The notes beneath the pieces are model-generated. The model saw only the letters and a program-made list of their open reading frames with translations, was not told the DNA's origin and did not search any database. A stretch of 42,459 nucleotides of DNA from CAZKYX01 sp964557125 (GTDB lineage: Bacteria > Patescibacteriota > Microgenomatia > Levybacterales > GWA1-39-11): contig CAZKYX010000008.1 in the NCBI GenBank assembly GCA_964557125.1, positions 1 to 42,459 on the forward strand. Direction: 5' to 3'. The position numbers were made by a program, and so were the translations under genes. Below, in pieces: positions 7,501 to 16,827 of the stretch; positions within the stretch are counted from its first letter, which is position 1; each line of letters opens with the position of its first letter.

Positions 7501-8517
7501 ATGTCAAAACTACTTGTTACCGGCGGCGCAGGGTTTATTGGTTCTAACTTCATTTTGTTCTGGAACAAAAATCATCCAGAAGACACCATTATTAATTTCG
7601 ACAAACTTACCTACGCAGGCAATTTAGAAAACCTAGTTTCGCTTGAAGGAAAGCAGAATTACATTTTTATGCAGGGAGATATCACCCATCCTCAAATGGT
7701 TCACAACGCGATGGATGGTGTTGATGTTGTCGTACATTTTGCAGCTGAAAGTCATGTAGACAGATCAATTAAAGAACCAGCTGCATTTATCAATACAAAT
7801 GTATTGGGAACACAAGTATTGCTTGACAGTGCACTACGTCACGAGGTAAAAAGATTTCACCATATTTCAACCGATGAGGTATTTGGGTCTTTAGAATTGG
7901 ATTCAGAAAAGAAATTTGACGAATACACTAATTATGACCCACGAAGTCCATATGCAGCAAGTAAAGCATCATCTGACCATCTCGTTAGGGCATATTTCAC
8001 GACATTTGGATTGCCAATAACCATTACAAATTGCTCAAATAATTTCGGACCGTATCAATTTCCTGAGAAGCTCATACCTCTTGCCGTCACAAACTTGATG
8101 GAAGGAAAGAAGGTTCCTATATATGGAGATGGCCTTTATGTAAGAGATTGGTTGTACGTTGAGGACCATGTAAGGGCGATAGAAGCAGTTTTGCAAAAAG
8201 GGAAAGATGGGAGTACTTATCTAGTTGGTGGGATGGCTGATGATATCTCAAATATTGATATTGTTAAGAAGATCATTTCGCTAATGGGTAAAAGTGAAGA
8301 ATCGATTGAGTTTGTGAAAGATAGACTTGGTCATGACAGACGATATTCAGTAGACTGGAAAAAAATTCATGAAGAATTGAACTGGTCACCTCTTCACGAT
8401 TTTGACTCATGGCTTGAGAAAACAGTCTCTTGGTATAAAGAGAACGAAAGTTGGTGGAGAAGGATAAAAACAAGCGAGTACGATAAATTTTACAGTGAAC
8501 AGTACGGAACAAAATAG
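7501..8517 (+). CDS. rmlB: dTDP-glucose 4,6-dehydratase
   Basis: 338 aa, the usual length. Extended short-chain dehydrogenase fold: NAD-binding TGGAGFIGSN at residues 7-16, STDEVFG with Thr124-Asp125-Glu126 (the RmlB dehydration residues) and Tyr151-x3-Lys155 in SPYAASKASSDH. It converts dTDP-glucose to dTDP-4-keto-6-deoxyglucose. It starts an operon with rmlD (2-nt spacing), ugd and rmd. Confidence 0.92.
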   Translation: MSKLLVTGGAGFIGSNFILFWNKNHPEDTIINFDKLTYAGNLENLVSLEGKQNYIFMQGDITHPQMVHNAMDGVDVVVHFAAESHVDRSIKEPAAFINTNVLGTQVLLDSALRHEVKRFHHISTDEVFGSLELDSEKKFDEYTNYDPRSPYAASKASSDHLVRAYFTTFGLPITITNCSNNFGPYQFPEKLIPLAVTNLMEGKKVPIYGDGLYVRDWLYVEDHVRAIEAVLQKGKDGSTYLVGGMADDISNIDIVKKIISLMGKSEESIEFVKDRLGHDRRYSVDWKKIHEELNWSPLHDFDSWLEKTVSWYKENESWWRRIKTSEYDKFYSEQYGTK

Positions 8518-8519
8518 GT

Positions 8520-9452
8520 ATGAAAATAGTGGTAACAGGTGCAACTGGACTGGTTGGTGCAAGATTTAGCAATCTACTGAAAGACAAATATGAAATAATT
8601 CCTTTGGCAACAAGTTTGGGAATTAATATAACCAGTCCCTCTGCGGTTGAGACCTTTATTCTTGATAATAAACCAGATGTAATTTTACACTTTGCAGCAA
8701 AGGCTGATGTGGATGGGTGCGAGAAGGATAAGCATGAGGATTTATCCCTCCTTAACGAGCAGAATTTTGATGCGAAGACATTTCCGGTTGAAAATATTAT
8801 TAATGAAGATTGGGAGGGTGGGGTTAGTGCATTTGCAATTAATGTTGCTGGGACAAAAAACTTAGCTGAAGCTGCCCGCGAAATTAATGCAAAATTTATT
8901 TATATTTCAACTGATTTTGTTTTTTCAGGTGACAATCGGGAAGGTTTTGAGGAGAATGATGAGGTAAGTCCAATCAACTGGTATGGAGCTACAAAATATT
9001 TAGGAGAAAGAATAGTAATGCAGACCGTAAGCGACTATATTATTGCCAGAATATCTTCCCCGTACGGAGTAAAAAGTGAAGGAAAAAAAGACTTTATATG
9101 GAAGTTTGTTGAATTTTTATCAACAAAAGAAGAAATTTTTTGTGTTGAAAATCAAATAATAACCCCAACATTTATTGACGATGTGGTAATGGGAATAGAC
9201 TTTTTACTTGATAAAAACGAATCAGGAATATGGCATATTGTTGGCAGTAGTTTTATTTCACCTTTTGAAATTGGACAAAAAGTAAAAGCGGCTTTTTCAC
9301 TCACAGCACGAATAAATGGAGTAAAAGCAGAGGACTTTTTTAAGGATAGAGCACCTCGTCCCTATCATTCAAGGGTAAAAAATGTTAAAATTTCTGAGTT
9401 GGGATTTGTACCCAAAACCTTCGATGAAGGGTTATCTTTGATTTCAAAATAA
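8520..9452 (+). CDS. rmlD: dTDP-4-dehydrorhamnose reductase-like protein
   Basis: 310 aa. N-terminal TGATGLVGARF (Rossmann), HFAAKADVDGCE (compare AAYTAVDKAE in RmlD), FIYISTDFVFSG (Ser130-Thr131) and Tyr155-x3-Lys159 (WYGATKYLGE). It should reduce dTDP-4-keto-L-rhamnose to dTDP-L-rhamnose. A charged insert at ~68-103, between the AD.V..CE motif and the N.AGT motif, is longer than in standard RmlD, so some change in substrate or partner is possible. The position directly behind rmlB supports the call. Confidence 0.82.
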   Translation: MKIVVTGATGLVGARFSNLLKDKYEIIPLATSLGINITSPSAVETFILDNKPDVILHFAAKADVDGCEKDKHEDLSLLNEQNFDAKTFPVENIINEDWEGGVSAFAINVAGTKNLAEAAREINAKFIYISTDFVFSGDNREGFEENDEVSPINWYGATKYLGERIVMQTVSDYIIARISSPYGVKSEGKKDFIWKFVEFLSTKEEIFCVENQIITPTFIDDVVMGIDFLLDKNESGIWHIVGSSFISPFEIGQKVKAAFSLTARINGVKAEDFFKDRAPRPYHSRVKNVKISELGFVPKTFDEGLSLISK

Positions 9453-9454
9453 TT

Positions 9455-10747
9455 ATGAAAATAACATTTGTAGGACACGGATACGTAGGACTTGTTACAG
9501 CTAGCGTGTTTGCTGATTTTGGGAATACCGTGTATGTAATCGGACGTGATAGCGAGAAGATAGAAAACCTGAAAAAAGGAATACTCCCAATTTATGAACC
9601 GGGACTTGAAGAGTTGGTAAGACGCAACTATGAAGCCGGTAGACTTATCTTTACTCTTGATTATGTTCCCGCAATTCCAGAAAGTGATATTGTTTTTACG
9701 GCTGTTGGAACACCACCAAAGTCAACCGGTGAAGCTGATCTTTCAAATGTTCTAAAGGTTGCCGAAGAGCTTGGACGCAATTTGAGTGGGTATACGGTAA
9801 TTGCGACAAAAAGCACCGTACCGGTCGGAACAAACAAAGTAATCCAAAAAATAATTCAAGATGTAAAAGAAGAAAAAGCTGAATTTGATATGGCTTCGTG
9901 TCCCGAATTTTTAAGAGAAGGTACTGCCATCCCTGATACGATGAATCCGGATAGAATAGTCATTGGAACGGAAAGTGATAGGGCGCGTGATTTGTTAGTC
10001 GAACTTCACAGCACAATAACAGGAGAACGGGTATTTACAAATTTAGAAACAGCAGAAATGATAAAGTATGCTTCAAATTCATTCTTAGCAACCAAAATTT
10101 CATATGCAAATGCCATCGCAAAGCTTTCAGAATTAGTAGGTGCTGACGGTCCACGTGTTCTTGAAGGAATAGGAATGGATACCCGAATTGGAAAAAAATT
10201 CTTGAGTCCAGGTCCAGGATACGGTGGGAGCTGCTTTCCAAAAGACGTAAAGGCGCTTATAGCAATATCTGAAAGTTATGGATATGAATTCTCGCTACTA
10301 AAAGAGGTCGAGTCTATTAACAAACAGGCACAGCTCGATATAACCTATAAGGTTGAAAATATGTTGGGAGGAGACGTTAATGGCAAGAAAATTGCCGTAC
10401 TCGGGTTGGCATTCAAACCTAATACTGACGATATGCGTGATGCTCCATCAATCCCAATTCTCACAAAACTTATGGAGAAAGGTGCTTATGTTTCAGGTTG
10501 TGATCCAGAGGCTGCAAAGAATGCTAAAAAAATTATGCCAGATATTCATGTGGCTCAAGATCCATATGAAGCGTCGAGGGATGCGGACTTACTATTGGTT
10601 ATGACCGAGTGGAATGAATTCAAAGAGGTGGATCTAGAGAAGATAAAGTTACTCATGAGAGAAGCAAATATTGTTGATGCTAGAAATATTTATGAGAAAG
10701 AAAAAGTAGCTATGTTAGGCTTCAACTACATGGGTGTTGGAAGATAA
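9455..10747 (+). CDS. ugd: UDP-glucose 6-dehydrogenase
   Basis: 430 aa. It oxidises UDP-glucose to UDP-glucuronate with two NAD+. N-terminal NAD site GHGYVGLVTA (7-16), CPEFLREGTA (149-158), Lys204/Asn208 in the IKYASNSFLA segment, and catalytic Cys260 in GPGYGGSCFPKDVKAL. The C-terminal UDP-binding domain carries LGLAFKPNTDDMRDAPS. All key residues are present. UDP-glucuronate would feed the UDP-xylose synthase-like enzyme encoded at 12789. Confidence 0.93.
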   Translation: MKITFVGHGYVGLVTASVFADFGNTVYVIGRDSEKIENLKKGILPIYEPGLEELVRRNYEAGRLIFTLDYVPAIPESDIVFTAVGTPPKSTGEADLSNVLKVAEELGRNLSGYTVIATKSTVPVGTNKVIQKIIQDVKEEKAEFDMASCPEFLREGTAIPDTMNPDRIVIGTESDRARDLLVELHSTITGERVFTNLETAEMIKYASNSFLATKISYANAIAKLSELVGADGPRVLEGIGMDTRIGKKFLSPGPGYGGSCFPKDVKALIAISESYGYEFSLLKEVESINKQAQLDITYKVENMLGGDVNGKKIAVLGLAFKPNTDDMRDAPSIPILTKLMEKGAYVSGCDPEAAKNAKKIMPDIHVAQDPYEASRDADLLLVMTEWNEFKEVDLEKIKLLMREANIVDARNIYEKEKVAMLGFNYMGVGR

Positions 10748-10749
10748 TA

Positions 10750-11697
10750 ATGAAAAAGGCTTTAATCACAGGTATTAACGGATTTGTAGGTAATCATTTA
10801 TTACATCATCTTCTTGAAAATGACATTGAAGTATACGGAAGTATTAAGCCTGGAAGTGAAAAAAGAGATTCAGGCGCAAAAGAACTTTTTGACGTAGATA
10901 TTCTGAATTCTGTAGAGTTAAGTAACGTTATACGAAATATTTCACCGGATTATATTTTTCACCTAGCAGCACTTACGTCCCCTTCGGAAAGCTTTAAAGC
11001 ACCACAAGAGACTGTTACAAGCAATATTATTGGTCAAATTAACATACTTCAAGCAGTCAAGGATAATGAATTAATGAACACAAAGACATTGGTTGTTTCA
11101 TCTGCTGAAGTGTATGGAAATGTTAAAGAAGAAGATCTTCCAATCAATGAAAATTGTCCTTTAAGCCCAATCTCTCCCTATGCTGTTTCAAAAATTGCCC
11201 AAGATTTTTTTGGATTACAGTATTATTTGGCACATAAAGTACAATCAATTCGGGTAAGGCCATTCAATCACATTGGGCCGGGTCAGAGTCCGTTTTTTGC
11301 AATCCCTTCATTTGCGAAACAGATTGCAAGTATCGAAAGAGGGGAACAGGAGCCGGTTATAAAAGTAGGAAATCTTCAACCTAAAAAGGATTTTACGGAT
11401 GTGAGAGATGTGGTGAAGGCATACCTACTCCTTATGGAAAAAGGCGAGGTAGGAGGCATCTATAATATTGGTTCTGGAACATCTTACAAAATTGAAGACA
11501 TACTTCAAATGCTCCTACGTTTTTCTACAAAAGAAATTAGCATTGAACAGGATGAATCGCGCATGCGCCCAAATGAAACGCCTGATTTTATCTGTGATAG
11601 TTCAAAATTAAAAAATGCAACCGGTTGGAATCCGACCATACCCATAGAGGATTCATTGAGAGACACACTTGATTATTGGAGAAATTTTACAAACTGA
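10750..11697 (+). CDS. rmd: GDP-4-keto-6-deoxy-D-mannose reductase-like protein
   Basis: 315 aa. Extended SDR: TGINGFVGNHL at the N-terminus, VVSSAEVYG (Ser118), Tyr144-x3-Lys148 (SPYAVSKIAQDFF), and RPFNHIGPGQSP near 174-185, which is characteristic of Rmd. It should reduce GDP-4-keto-6-deoxymannose to GDP-D-rhamnose. The neighbour gmd supplies that substrate. TGA stop. Related epimerases share the fold, so the exact product is inferred from context. Confidence 0.8.
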   Translation: MKKALITGINGFVGNHLLHHLLENDIEVYGSIKPGSEKRDSGAKELFDVDILNSVELSNVIRNISPDYIFHLAALTSPSESFKAPQETVTSNIIGQINILQAVKDNELMNTKTLVVSSAEVYGNVKEEDLPINENCPLSPISPYAVSKIAQDFFGLQYYLAHKVQSIRVRPFNHIGPGQSPFFAIPSFAKQIASIERGEQEPVIKVGNLQPKKDFTDVRDVVKAYLLLMEKGEVGGIYNIGSGTSYKIEDILQMLLRFSTKEISIEQDESRMRPNETPDFICDSSKLKNATGWNPTIPIEDSLRDTLDYWRNFTN

Positions 11698-11699
11698 TA

Positions 11700-11728
11700 T
11701 TGTTAAATCAAGTTAAAACATTTACAAT
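11700..11728 (+). promoter_or_regulatory. Promoter of gmd
   Basis: -35 TTGTTA at 11700-11705, 17-bp spacer, -10 TACAAT at 11723-11728, 9 nt before the gmd ATG. Confidence 0.55.
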
Positions 11729-11737
11729 TATAAAAAT

Positions 11738-12712
11738 ATGAAAAGAGCACTCATAACAGGAATAACAGGACAAGATGGTAGCTATCTAGCAGAATTACTT
11801 CTTGATAAAGGATATCAAGTGTATGGTCTCGTGAGACGATTGAGTACGCCAAATACCGAGAATATCAAGCATCTATTGGACCGTGTAGAGCTTGTTTCCG
11901 GAGATTTACTAGACCAGAAATCTTTGGATGATGCCGTTCATGAAGCTGAGCCTGATGAGGTGTATAATTTGGCTGCACAAAGTTTTGTAAAGACGTCTTG
12001 GAACCAAGCTGTATTAACAGGTGAATATACGGCACTCGGGGTTACTAGAATGCTTGAAGCGGTAAGGACAGTAAATCCACGAATAAAATTTTATCAAGCA
12101 TCTTCATCTGAAATGTTTGGAAAAGTTACAGAAACACCTCAAAAAGAGACAACCAGATTTCATCCCCGAAGTCCTTATGGTGTTGCAAAAGTCTATGGAC
12201 ACTATATAACCCTTAATTATCGTGAAAGTTATGACATGTTTGCGTGTTCAGGAATACTTTTCAATCATGAATCACCCCGTCGTGGGATTGAATTTGTAAC
12301 AAGAAAAATTTCACATGCTGTGGCTCGAATTTCTCTAAAAAAGCAAGAAAAAATTGTTCTTGGAAATCTAGATAGCAAACGAGACTGGGGTTTTGCTGGA
12401 GATTATGTTGAGGCTATGTGGAAAATGCTACAGCAGGAAAATCCTGATGATTACGTTATTGCAACTGGTGAGACACACAGCATTCAAGAATTTGTTGAGG
12501 CTGCTTTTAAGGTTATTGGTGTTGAGGATTGGAGACAGTACGTCGAGCAGAATAATCCAAAATTCATGAGGCCAGCTGAGGTTGATTACCTTATTGGTGA
12601 TTATTCAAAGGCGAAAGAAACATTGGGCTGGGAACCAAAAACAAGCTTTCAAGAGCTAGTAGAAATGATGGTGAAAGCTGATATTGAAGCTGAAAAGAAA
12701 GAAAATTCCTAA
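11738..12712 (+). CDS. gmd: GDP-mannose 4,6-dehydratase
   Basis: 324 aa. GITGQDGSYLAELLLDKGYQVYGLVRR at the N-terminus is diagnostic of Gmd. Catalytic region ASSSEMFG (about 121-128) with Tyr147-x3-Lys151 (SPYGVAKVYGH), and NHESPRRG, the loop involved in NADP binding and tetramer contact. It converts GDP-mannose to GDP-4-keto-6-deoxymannose, used by the rmd product to give GDP-D-rhamnose (no GDP-fucose synthase is seen here). Confidence 0.93.
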   Translation: MKRALITGITGQDGSYLAELLLDKGYQVYGLVRRLSTPNTENIKHLLDRVELVSGDLLDQKSLDDAVHEAEPDEVYNLAAQSFVKTSWNQAVLTGEYTALGVTRMLEAVRTVNPRIKFYQASSSEMFGKVTETPQKETTRFHPRSPYGVAKVYGHYITLNYRESYDMFACSGILFNHESPRRGIEFVTRKISHAVARISLKKQEKIVLGNLDSKRDWGFAGDYVEAMWKMLQQENPDDYVIATGETHSIQEFVEAAFKVIGVEDWRQYVEQNNPKFMRPAEVDYLIGDYSKAKETLGWEPKTSFQELVEMMVKADIEAEKKENS

Positions 12713-12776
12713 ACTATATCTATTCGCAAAAACCCCGAAAAATAATGGATAGTATGCAACGTGGTAGTAATTCATT

Positions 12777-12782
12777 TACAAT
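12777..12782 (+). promoter_or_regulatory. -10 box upstream of UDP-xylose synthase-like gene
   Basis: TACAAT, 6 nt before the ATG at 12789; leaderless geometry. No convincing -35. Confidence 0.45.
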
Positions 12783-12788
12783 AATACT

Positions 12789-13745
12789 ATGAAGATTCTA
12801 ATAGCCGGTGGAGCCGGATTCATTGGTTCACATTTATCGAGACGTTTACTCAACGACGGAAATGAAGTGATTTGCGTAGACAATCTTTTGACTAGTTCTG
12901 AAAAGAATATAGAAGACTTGAAAGATAATCCGGGTTTTACTTTTCTTAATCATGATGTCGTAAAGCCAATAGGTGAAAATATTCACGCTGATATAGTTTT
13001 TCATCTTGCTTCCCCTGCCTCACCAAATCACCACAGTTCAATTTCATATCATGCCCTGCCAATGGAGACAATGCTTGTGAATACCATAGGAACACATGAG
13101 CTGCTCATGTTTGCAGAGAGAAATAATGCAAAATTTTTATACACATCTACTTCTGAGGTGTATGGTGATCCGTTGGAGCATCCACAAAAAGAAAGTTATC
13201 GAGGAAATGTGTCTACAACCGGTCCGCGTAGTGTATATGATGAGGCAAAAAGATTTGGTGAAACGCTCGTTGCATACTATTGGCGAGAGAAAAATCTTGA
13301 TGCTCGTATTGCCAGAATATTTAACACGTATGGGCAAAATATGCACAAAGATGATTTGAGAATGCTTGTTCGGTTTATTATGCAGGCATTAAAAAATGAA
13401 CCGATTACTGTTTTTGGAGATGGAACACAAACGCGCTCTTTGTGTTTTGTTGATGATTTGGTTGAAGGACTTGTTAGGCTTATGTTTTATGAAAATACGG
13501 CAAAAGAAATAGTGAATTTAGGAAACCCAGAGGAGCACACCGTTTCTGAATATGCGCAGATGGTAAAAGATTTCACTCATTCAACAAGTGAAATCGTTTT
13601 TAGTGAGGCGCTGCCAACCGATGATCCCATGAGAAGATGTCCTGACATTACAAAGGCAAAGGCGCTTCTTTATTGGGAACCAAAAGTGAGCTTCACGCAG
13701 GGCTTATCCCGAATGATTGATTCTGTAAAGGAGGGGCAAGAATGA
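12789..13745 (+). CDS. uxs: UDP-glucuronate decarboxylase (UDP-xylose synthase)-like SDR
   Basis: 318 aa. GGAGFIGSHL (7-16), HLASPASP (72-79, as in UXS), YTSTSEVYGDP, then GPRSVYDEAKRFGE with Tyr150 and Lys154, a strong UXS/ArnA-decarboxylase signature, and RIFNTYG. The reaction would be UDP-glucuronate to UDP-xylose plus CO2, using the Ugd product. It overlaps the next gene by 4 nt (ATGA). Confidence 0.85.
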   Translation: MKILIAGGAGFIGSHLSRRLLNDGNEVICVDNLLTSSEKNIEDLKDNPGFTFLNHDVVKPIGENIHADIVFHLASPASPNHHSSISYHALPMETMLVNTIGTHELLMFAERNNAKFLYTSTSEVYGDPLEHPQKESYRGNVSTTGPRSVYDEAKRFGETLVAYYWREKNLDARIARIFNTYGQNMHKDDLRMLVRFIMQALKNEPITVFGDGTQTRSLCFVDDLVEGLVRLMFYENTAKEIVNLGNPEEHTVSEYAQMVKDFTHSTSEIVFSEALPTDDPMRRCPDITKAKALLYWEPKVSFTQGLSRMIDSVKEGQE

Positions 13746-14878
13746 GAATCTATATAGTACCGGCTGCATACAATGAGAAAGATAATATTGAGAGTTTTAT
13801 TACTATTCTTGAGGAAGAAGTCTTTCCGAAAATAAAAAATCACGATATGCATATTCTTATCGCTGATGACAACTCACCAGACGGGACAGGGGATGTGGTG
13901 AAAGAGCTAATGAAGAAATATAAAAACCTCGGAATCAATCAAGGTGAAAAAAAGGGTTTGGGTGCGGCTTACGTAAGAGCAATGGGGTATGCAATAGAAC
14001 AGGAGGGTGCTGAGGTCGTAGTTAGTATTGATACTGACTTGCAGCATGACCCACACAGTATTCCTGCATTCTTAGAGAAACTGGAGGAGGGGTATGATGT
14101 TGTCATTGGGACACGTTATAGCGATGGGGGTAGTATGCCCGCAAAATGGCCATTTCAACGAAAGCTATTTTCAGTTACAGCAAATTTACTCATGAGGGCA
14201 ATAACCGGAAGACTGAAGATTCACGATTGGACTGGCGGTTATCGGGCGATTAGGAAAGAAGTATTTCTAAAGGAAAAAGAAAAAGTTAAAAAATATAAAG
14301 GGTATACTTTTCAGGTTGCATTTTTATACAAGACTCTACTTGATAAATTTTCGGTAGGCGAAGTACCAATTCATTTTCGAGTAAGAAAGGTAGGAGATTC
14401 AAAGATAGCACCTCTTGAGTACATCATTAATGTGCTTTATTACGTAATAAAAGAGAGGGTGCGCGAAATCATAACTGGACCATTTGGGAAGTTTCTTGTT
14501 GTGGGAGGTTTTGGTTTTATTCTGAATGCTGTTATATTGCGCGTGCTCGTCGAGGGATTTAATTGGGTACCATATATAGCGAATTTAGCGGGAGCAGTTC
14601 TTGCAATTTTTTCAAATTATAACCTCAATAATTTGTGGACATTCAAGCATCATAGGGCGCATTCATTTCCTGCCTATTTATTAAAAATGTTGCAATTTTA
14701 CGCGACAAGCGCATTTGGTGTGATTGTTATTCAGACCGGTACTATATTCGTTGGAATTCACTATATAAGTCACAGTGATCACTACTTCATTTACTTTCTT
14801 ATCGGAACAGGATTTTTGCTTGTCTGGAATTTTTTCGTCTATTCACGGTTTATTTGGAAGAAGAGACCAGCTGTATAA
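13742..14878 (+). CDS. Dpm1-like glycosyltransferase fused to GtrA domain
   Basis: 378 aa. Residues 1-240: GT2 of the polyprenol-phosphate mannosyl/glucosyltransferase type (VPAAYNEKDNI, ADDNSPDGT with Asp42-Asp43, DTDLQHDP with Asp97 and Asp99, HDWTGGYRAI). Residues ~247-375: GtrA-like domain with four membrane helices (GKFLVVGGFGFILN, NYNLNNLWTF). The enzyme probably transfers a sugar from a nucleotide donor to undecaprenyl phosphate, and the GtrA part may help move the lipid-sugar across the membrane. A GGAGG sequence 7 nt upstream is a clear Shine-Dalgarno site. The neighbouring GT39-like enzyme could use the lipid-linked sugar. Confidence 0.87.
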   Translation: MRIYIVPAAYNEKDNIESFITILEEEVFPKIKNHDMHILIADDNSPDGTGDVVKELMKKYKNLGINQGEKKGLGAAYVRAMGYAIEQEGAEVVVSIDTDLQHDPHSIPAFLEKLEEGYDVVIGTRYSDGGSMPAKWPFQRKLFSVTANLLMRAITGRLKIHDWTGGYRAIRKEVFLKEKEKVKKYKGYTFQVAFLYKTLLDKFSVGEVPIHFRVRKVGDSKIAPLEYIINVLYYVIKERVREIITGPFGKFLVVGGFGFILNAVILRVLVEGFNWVPYIANLAGAVLAIFSNYNLNNLWTFKHHRAHSFPAYLLKMLQFYATSAFGVIVIQTGTIFVGIHYISHSDHYFIYFLIGTGFLLVWNFFVYSRFIWKKRPAV

Positions 14879-16449
14879 TGTTTTTCAAAAAAATTCTTAA
14901 GAAAATTACGTTACCCAAAGGAGCAGAATTTGTTTGGATTTCGACAATCATTGCGCTAGCATCATTTCTCAGGCTTTATAAGATATCAGACTATATGACT
15001 TTCTTAGGCGACGAAGGAAGAGACATGCTTGTTGCAAAAGCAATTTTAGATGGAAATCTGACACTTTTAGGTCCTCGAGCATCTGCTGGGGACTTTTTTC
15101 TTGGCCCAATTTACTATTACATGATTACCCCATTTTTGTGGTTGTCACGACTCGATCCTGTTGGACCTGCGATAATGGTGGCGCTATTTGGAATAGCAAC
15201 GGTGTATCTTGTGTACTACGTCGGAAAAACCTTTTTTAGTAGCAAGGCCGGTCTTTTTGCAGCGGGGTTGTATGCTGTATCTCCTCTTGTTATAGCGTAT
15301 TCTCGTTCCTCTTGGAACCCTAACCCGATGCCTTTTTTTGCATTACTTAGTCTATATCTTTTATACGTTGCGGTGCAAAACGGCAGTTGGAAGCTTTTCC
15401 TTTTTGTAGGTTTTCTCTTGGGAATTTCTATGCAGCTTCACTACCTTTCAGTCTTTTTAGGCGTCATTATCTTTTTATTCGTTTTAATTGGTATGCAATT
15501 CGTGAAAAAAGGATTTCAGATTGTTCAATATGTAAAGAATTATTTACTGTTGGGTGGGGGTTTTCTCATTGGACTTTCACCGTTCCTCCTATTTGAAGCT
15601 CGACACAATTTCCCAAATATCAAAACCATTTTTGGTTTTATATTTATGGATAATGTTTCTCGAAGCTACATTACTAACCAGTCATTTTTGACAGTTGTAA
15701 AAGATGTATTTTTCCGTCTTTTTGCAAGGCTTGTCACAAAATTTCCCCCTCCAGAGCAGGTAGCAATTTCTGAAAGTCCTTTTCTTGTTGCTCTTCAAAT
15801 TGGAACCTTTGTATTTGCGATTGTCACTATAGTGTATCTTTTTATGCATAAGGACAAGCTTAAAGTACTGCTTCTTTCTGTTTGGCTATTTGTTGGTATA
15901 TTGTTATTTGGCATATACAAAAGACCGATTTACGACTATTACCTTGGTTTTATGTTCCCATTGCCATTTCTTTTGGTGGGAAATTTTCTTTCAAAAGTGT
16001 CTGATATTAGTAAAAAAACAAAAATTGGCCTTTACCTAAGTATTGCCTTGTTTTCTATACTTTTTGTGTATAACCTTTGGGGAAGTCCGTTTCGATATCC
16101 TGCAAATAGGCAAAAAGACCAAGCAAAAACAATTGCTGACTTTGTTCTATCAAAAACAGATGGTAAGAGCTTTAATTTTGCACTTATAACAGATGGAAAT
16201 TCTGATCACGTATATAGGTACTTCTTTGAAGTTGCACACCGTGAACCAGTAACTCTTCAGAGCACTTCAATTGATCCGCAGCGAAAGAGTGTTACGCAGC
16301 AATTGCTCATTGTATGTGAGAACTTAGCGTGTCAGCCGCTAGGAAATCCGCTTTGGGAAGTTGCGGGTTTTGGAAGAGCCGTAATCGTTGGGCAATGGGA
16401 TGTTTCAGTCGTGAAGGTGTATAAGCTCGTGCATTACTCAGAGTCCTAA
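14878..16449 (+). CDS. GT39/ArnT-like membrane glycosyltransferase
   Basis: 523 aa with about 10-12 hydrophobic helices. The first outside loop has FLGDEGRDMLVAKAIL (Asp45-Glu46), matching the catalytic DE of the PMT/ArnT (GT39/GT83) superfamily, followed by GPIYYYMITPFLWL as in that family. It should transfer a sugar from a polyprenyl-phosphate donor to a protein, lipid or glycan on the outer side. The start at 14878 overlaps the previous stop (TAATG); an in-frame ATG at 14854 would lie inside the previous gene. The product of the Dpm1-GtrA gene is a likely donor. Confidence 0.82.
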   Translation: MFFKKILKKITLPKGAEFVWISTIIALASFLRLYKISDYMTFLGDEGRDMLVAKAILDGNLTLLGPRASAGDFFLGPIYYYMITPFLWLSRLDPVGPAIMVALFGIATVYLVYYVGKTFFSSKAGLFAAGLYAVSPLVIAYSRSSWNPNPMPFFALLSLYLLYVAVQNGSWKLFLFVGFLLGISMQLHYLSVFLGVIIFLFVLIGMQFVKKGFQIVQYVKNYLLLGGGFLIGLSPFLLFEARHNFPNIKTIFGFIFMDNVSRSYITNQSFLTVVKDVFFRLFARLVTKFPPPEQVAISESPFLVALQIGTFVFAIVTIVYLFMHKDKLKVLLLSVWLFVGILLFGIYKRPIYDYYLGFMFPLPFLLVGNFLSKVSDISKKTKIGLYLSIALFSILFVYNLWGSPFRYPANRQKDQAKTIADFVLSKTDGKSFNFALITDGNSDHVYRYFFEVAHREPVTLQSTSIDPQRKSVTQQLLIVCENLACQPLGNPLWEVAGFGRAVIVGQWDVSVVKVYKLVHYSES

Positions 16450-16769
16450 TATCCCAAAAACCCCAATTTGAGAAGGTGAGTGTGGAGAAGTACGAATAAA
16501 ATAACGTCAAACACTAGTATTCCTGCTGATGCGTACATAATTTTTGCGACATCCCTTTTGACATATGAGTTAACTTTTGAATGAGAAGAAGATGAAGAAT
16601 GAGGCACTTCGCGTTTGCTTTGTGCAGTTTTATTAACATCTAGAGAATAAGTTATAGGGGCGTGTGTATGTTGTGCAGTTTCTGTTATTTGTTCTGAATG
16701 CACAATGTCTATGTGCTTTCTTGCAACCGATGCGACTTTCTGCTTTTTTGTTTTTCGCTTCTTGCTCAT
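16446..16769 (-). CDS. Small basic single-helix membrane protein
   Basis: 107 aa, unrecognised. Very basic N-terminus (MSKKRKTKKQKVAS), a low-complexity middle with a Ser run, and one hydrophobic helix near residues 78-98 (ASAGILVFDVILFVLL). I use MSKKRK at 16769 as start because a GATAAT-like box lies 9 nt upstream; the ATG at 16805 would extend into the divergent promoter. Its stop overlaps the convergent glycosyltransferase stop by 4 nt. Confidence 0.55.
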   Translation of the reverse strand: MSKKRKTKKQKVASVARKHIDIVHSEQITETAQHTHAPITYSLDVNKTAQSKREVPHSSSSSHSKVNSYVKRDVAKIMYASAGILVFDVILFVLLHTHLLKLGFLGY

Positions 16770-16778
16770 CAGTGCAAA

Positions 16779-16784
16779 ATTATC
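16779..16784 (-). promoter_or_regulatory. -10 box for the small membrane protein
   Basis: GATAAT on the minus strand, 9 nt before the ATG at 16769. A TATGAT alternative overlaps it, 3 bp further upstream. It is next to the divergent promoter at 16788-16816. Confidence 0.4.
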
Positions 16785-16787
16785 ATA

Positions 16788-16816
16788 TTGACACTGAATT
16801 GGCAAGATACTAAAAT
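16788..16816 (+). promoter_or_regulatory. Promoter of the DUF4446 operon
   Basis: -35 TTGACA (16788-16793), 17-bp spacer, -10 TAAAAT (16811-16816), near consensus, 11 nt before the ATG at 16828. It predicts a leader of about 4-5 nt and rejects the ATG at 16815, which overlaps the -10 box. Confidence 0.7.
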
Positions 16817-16827
16817 GAATTTAGGCT

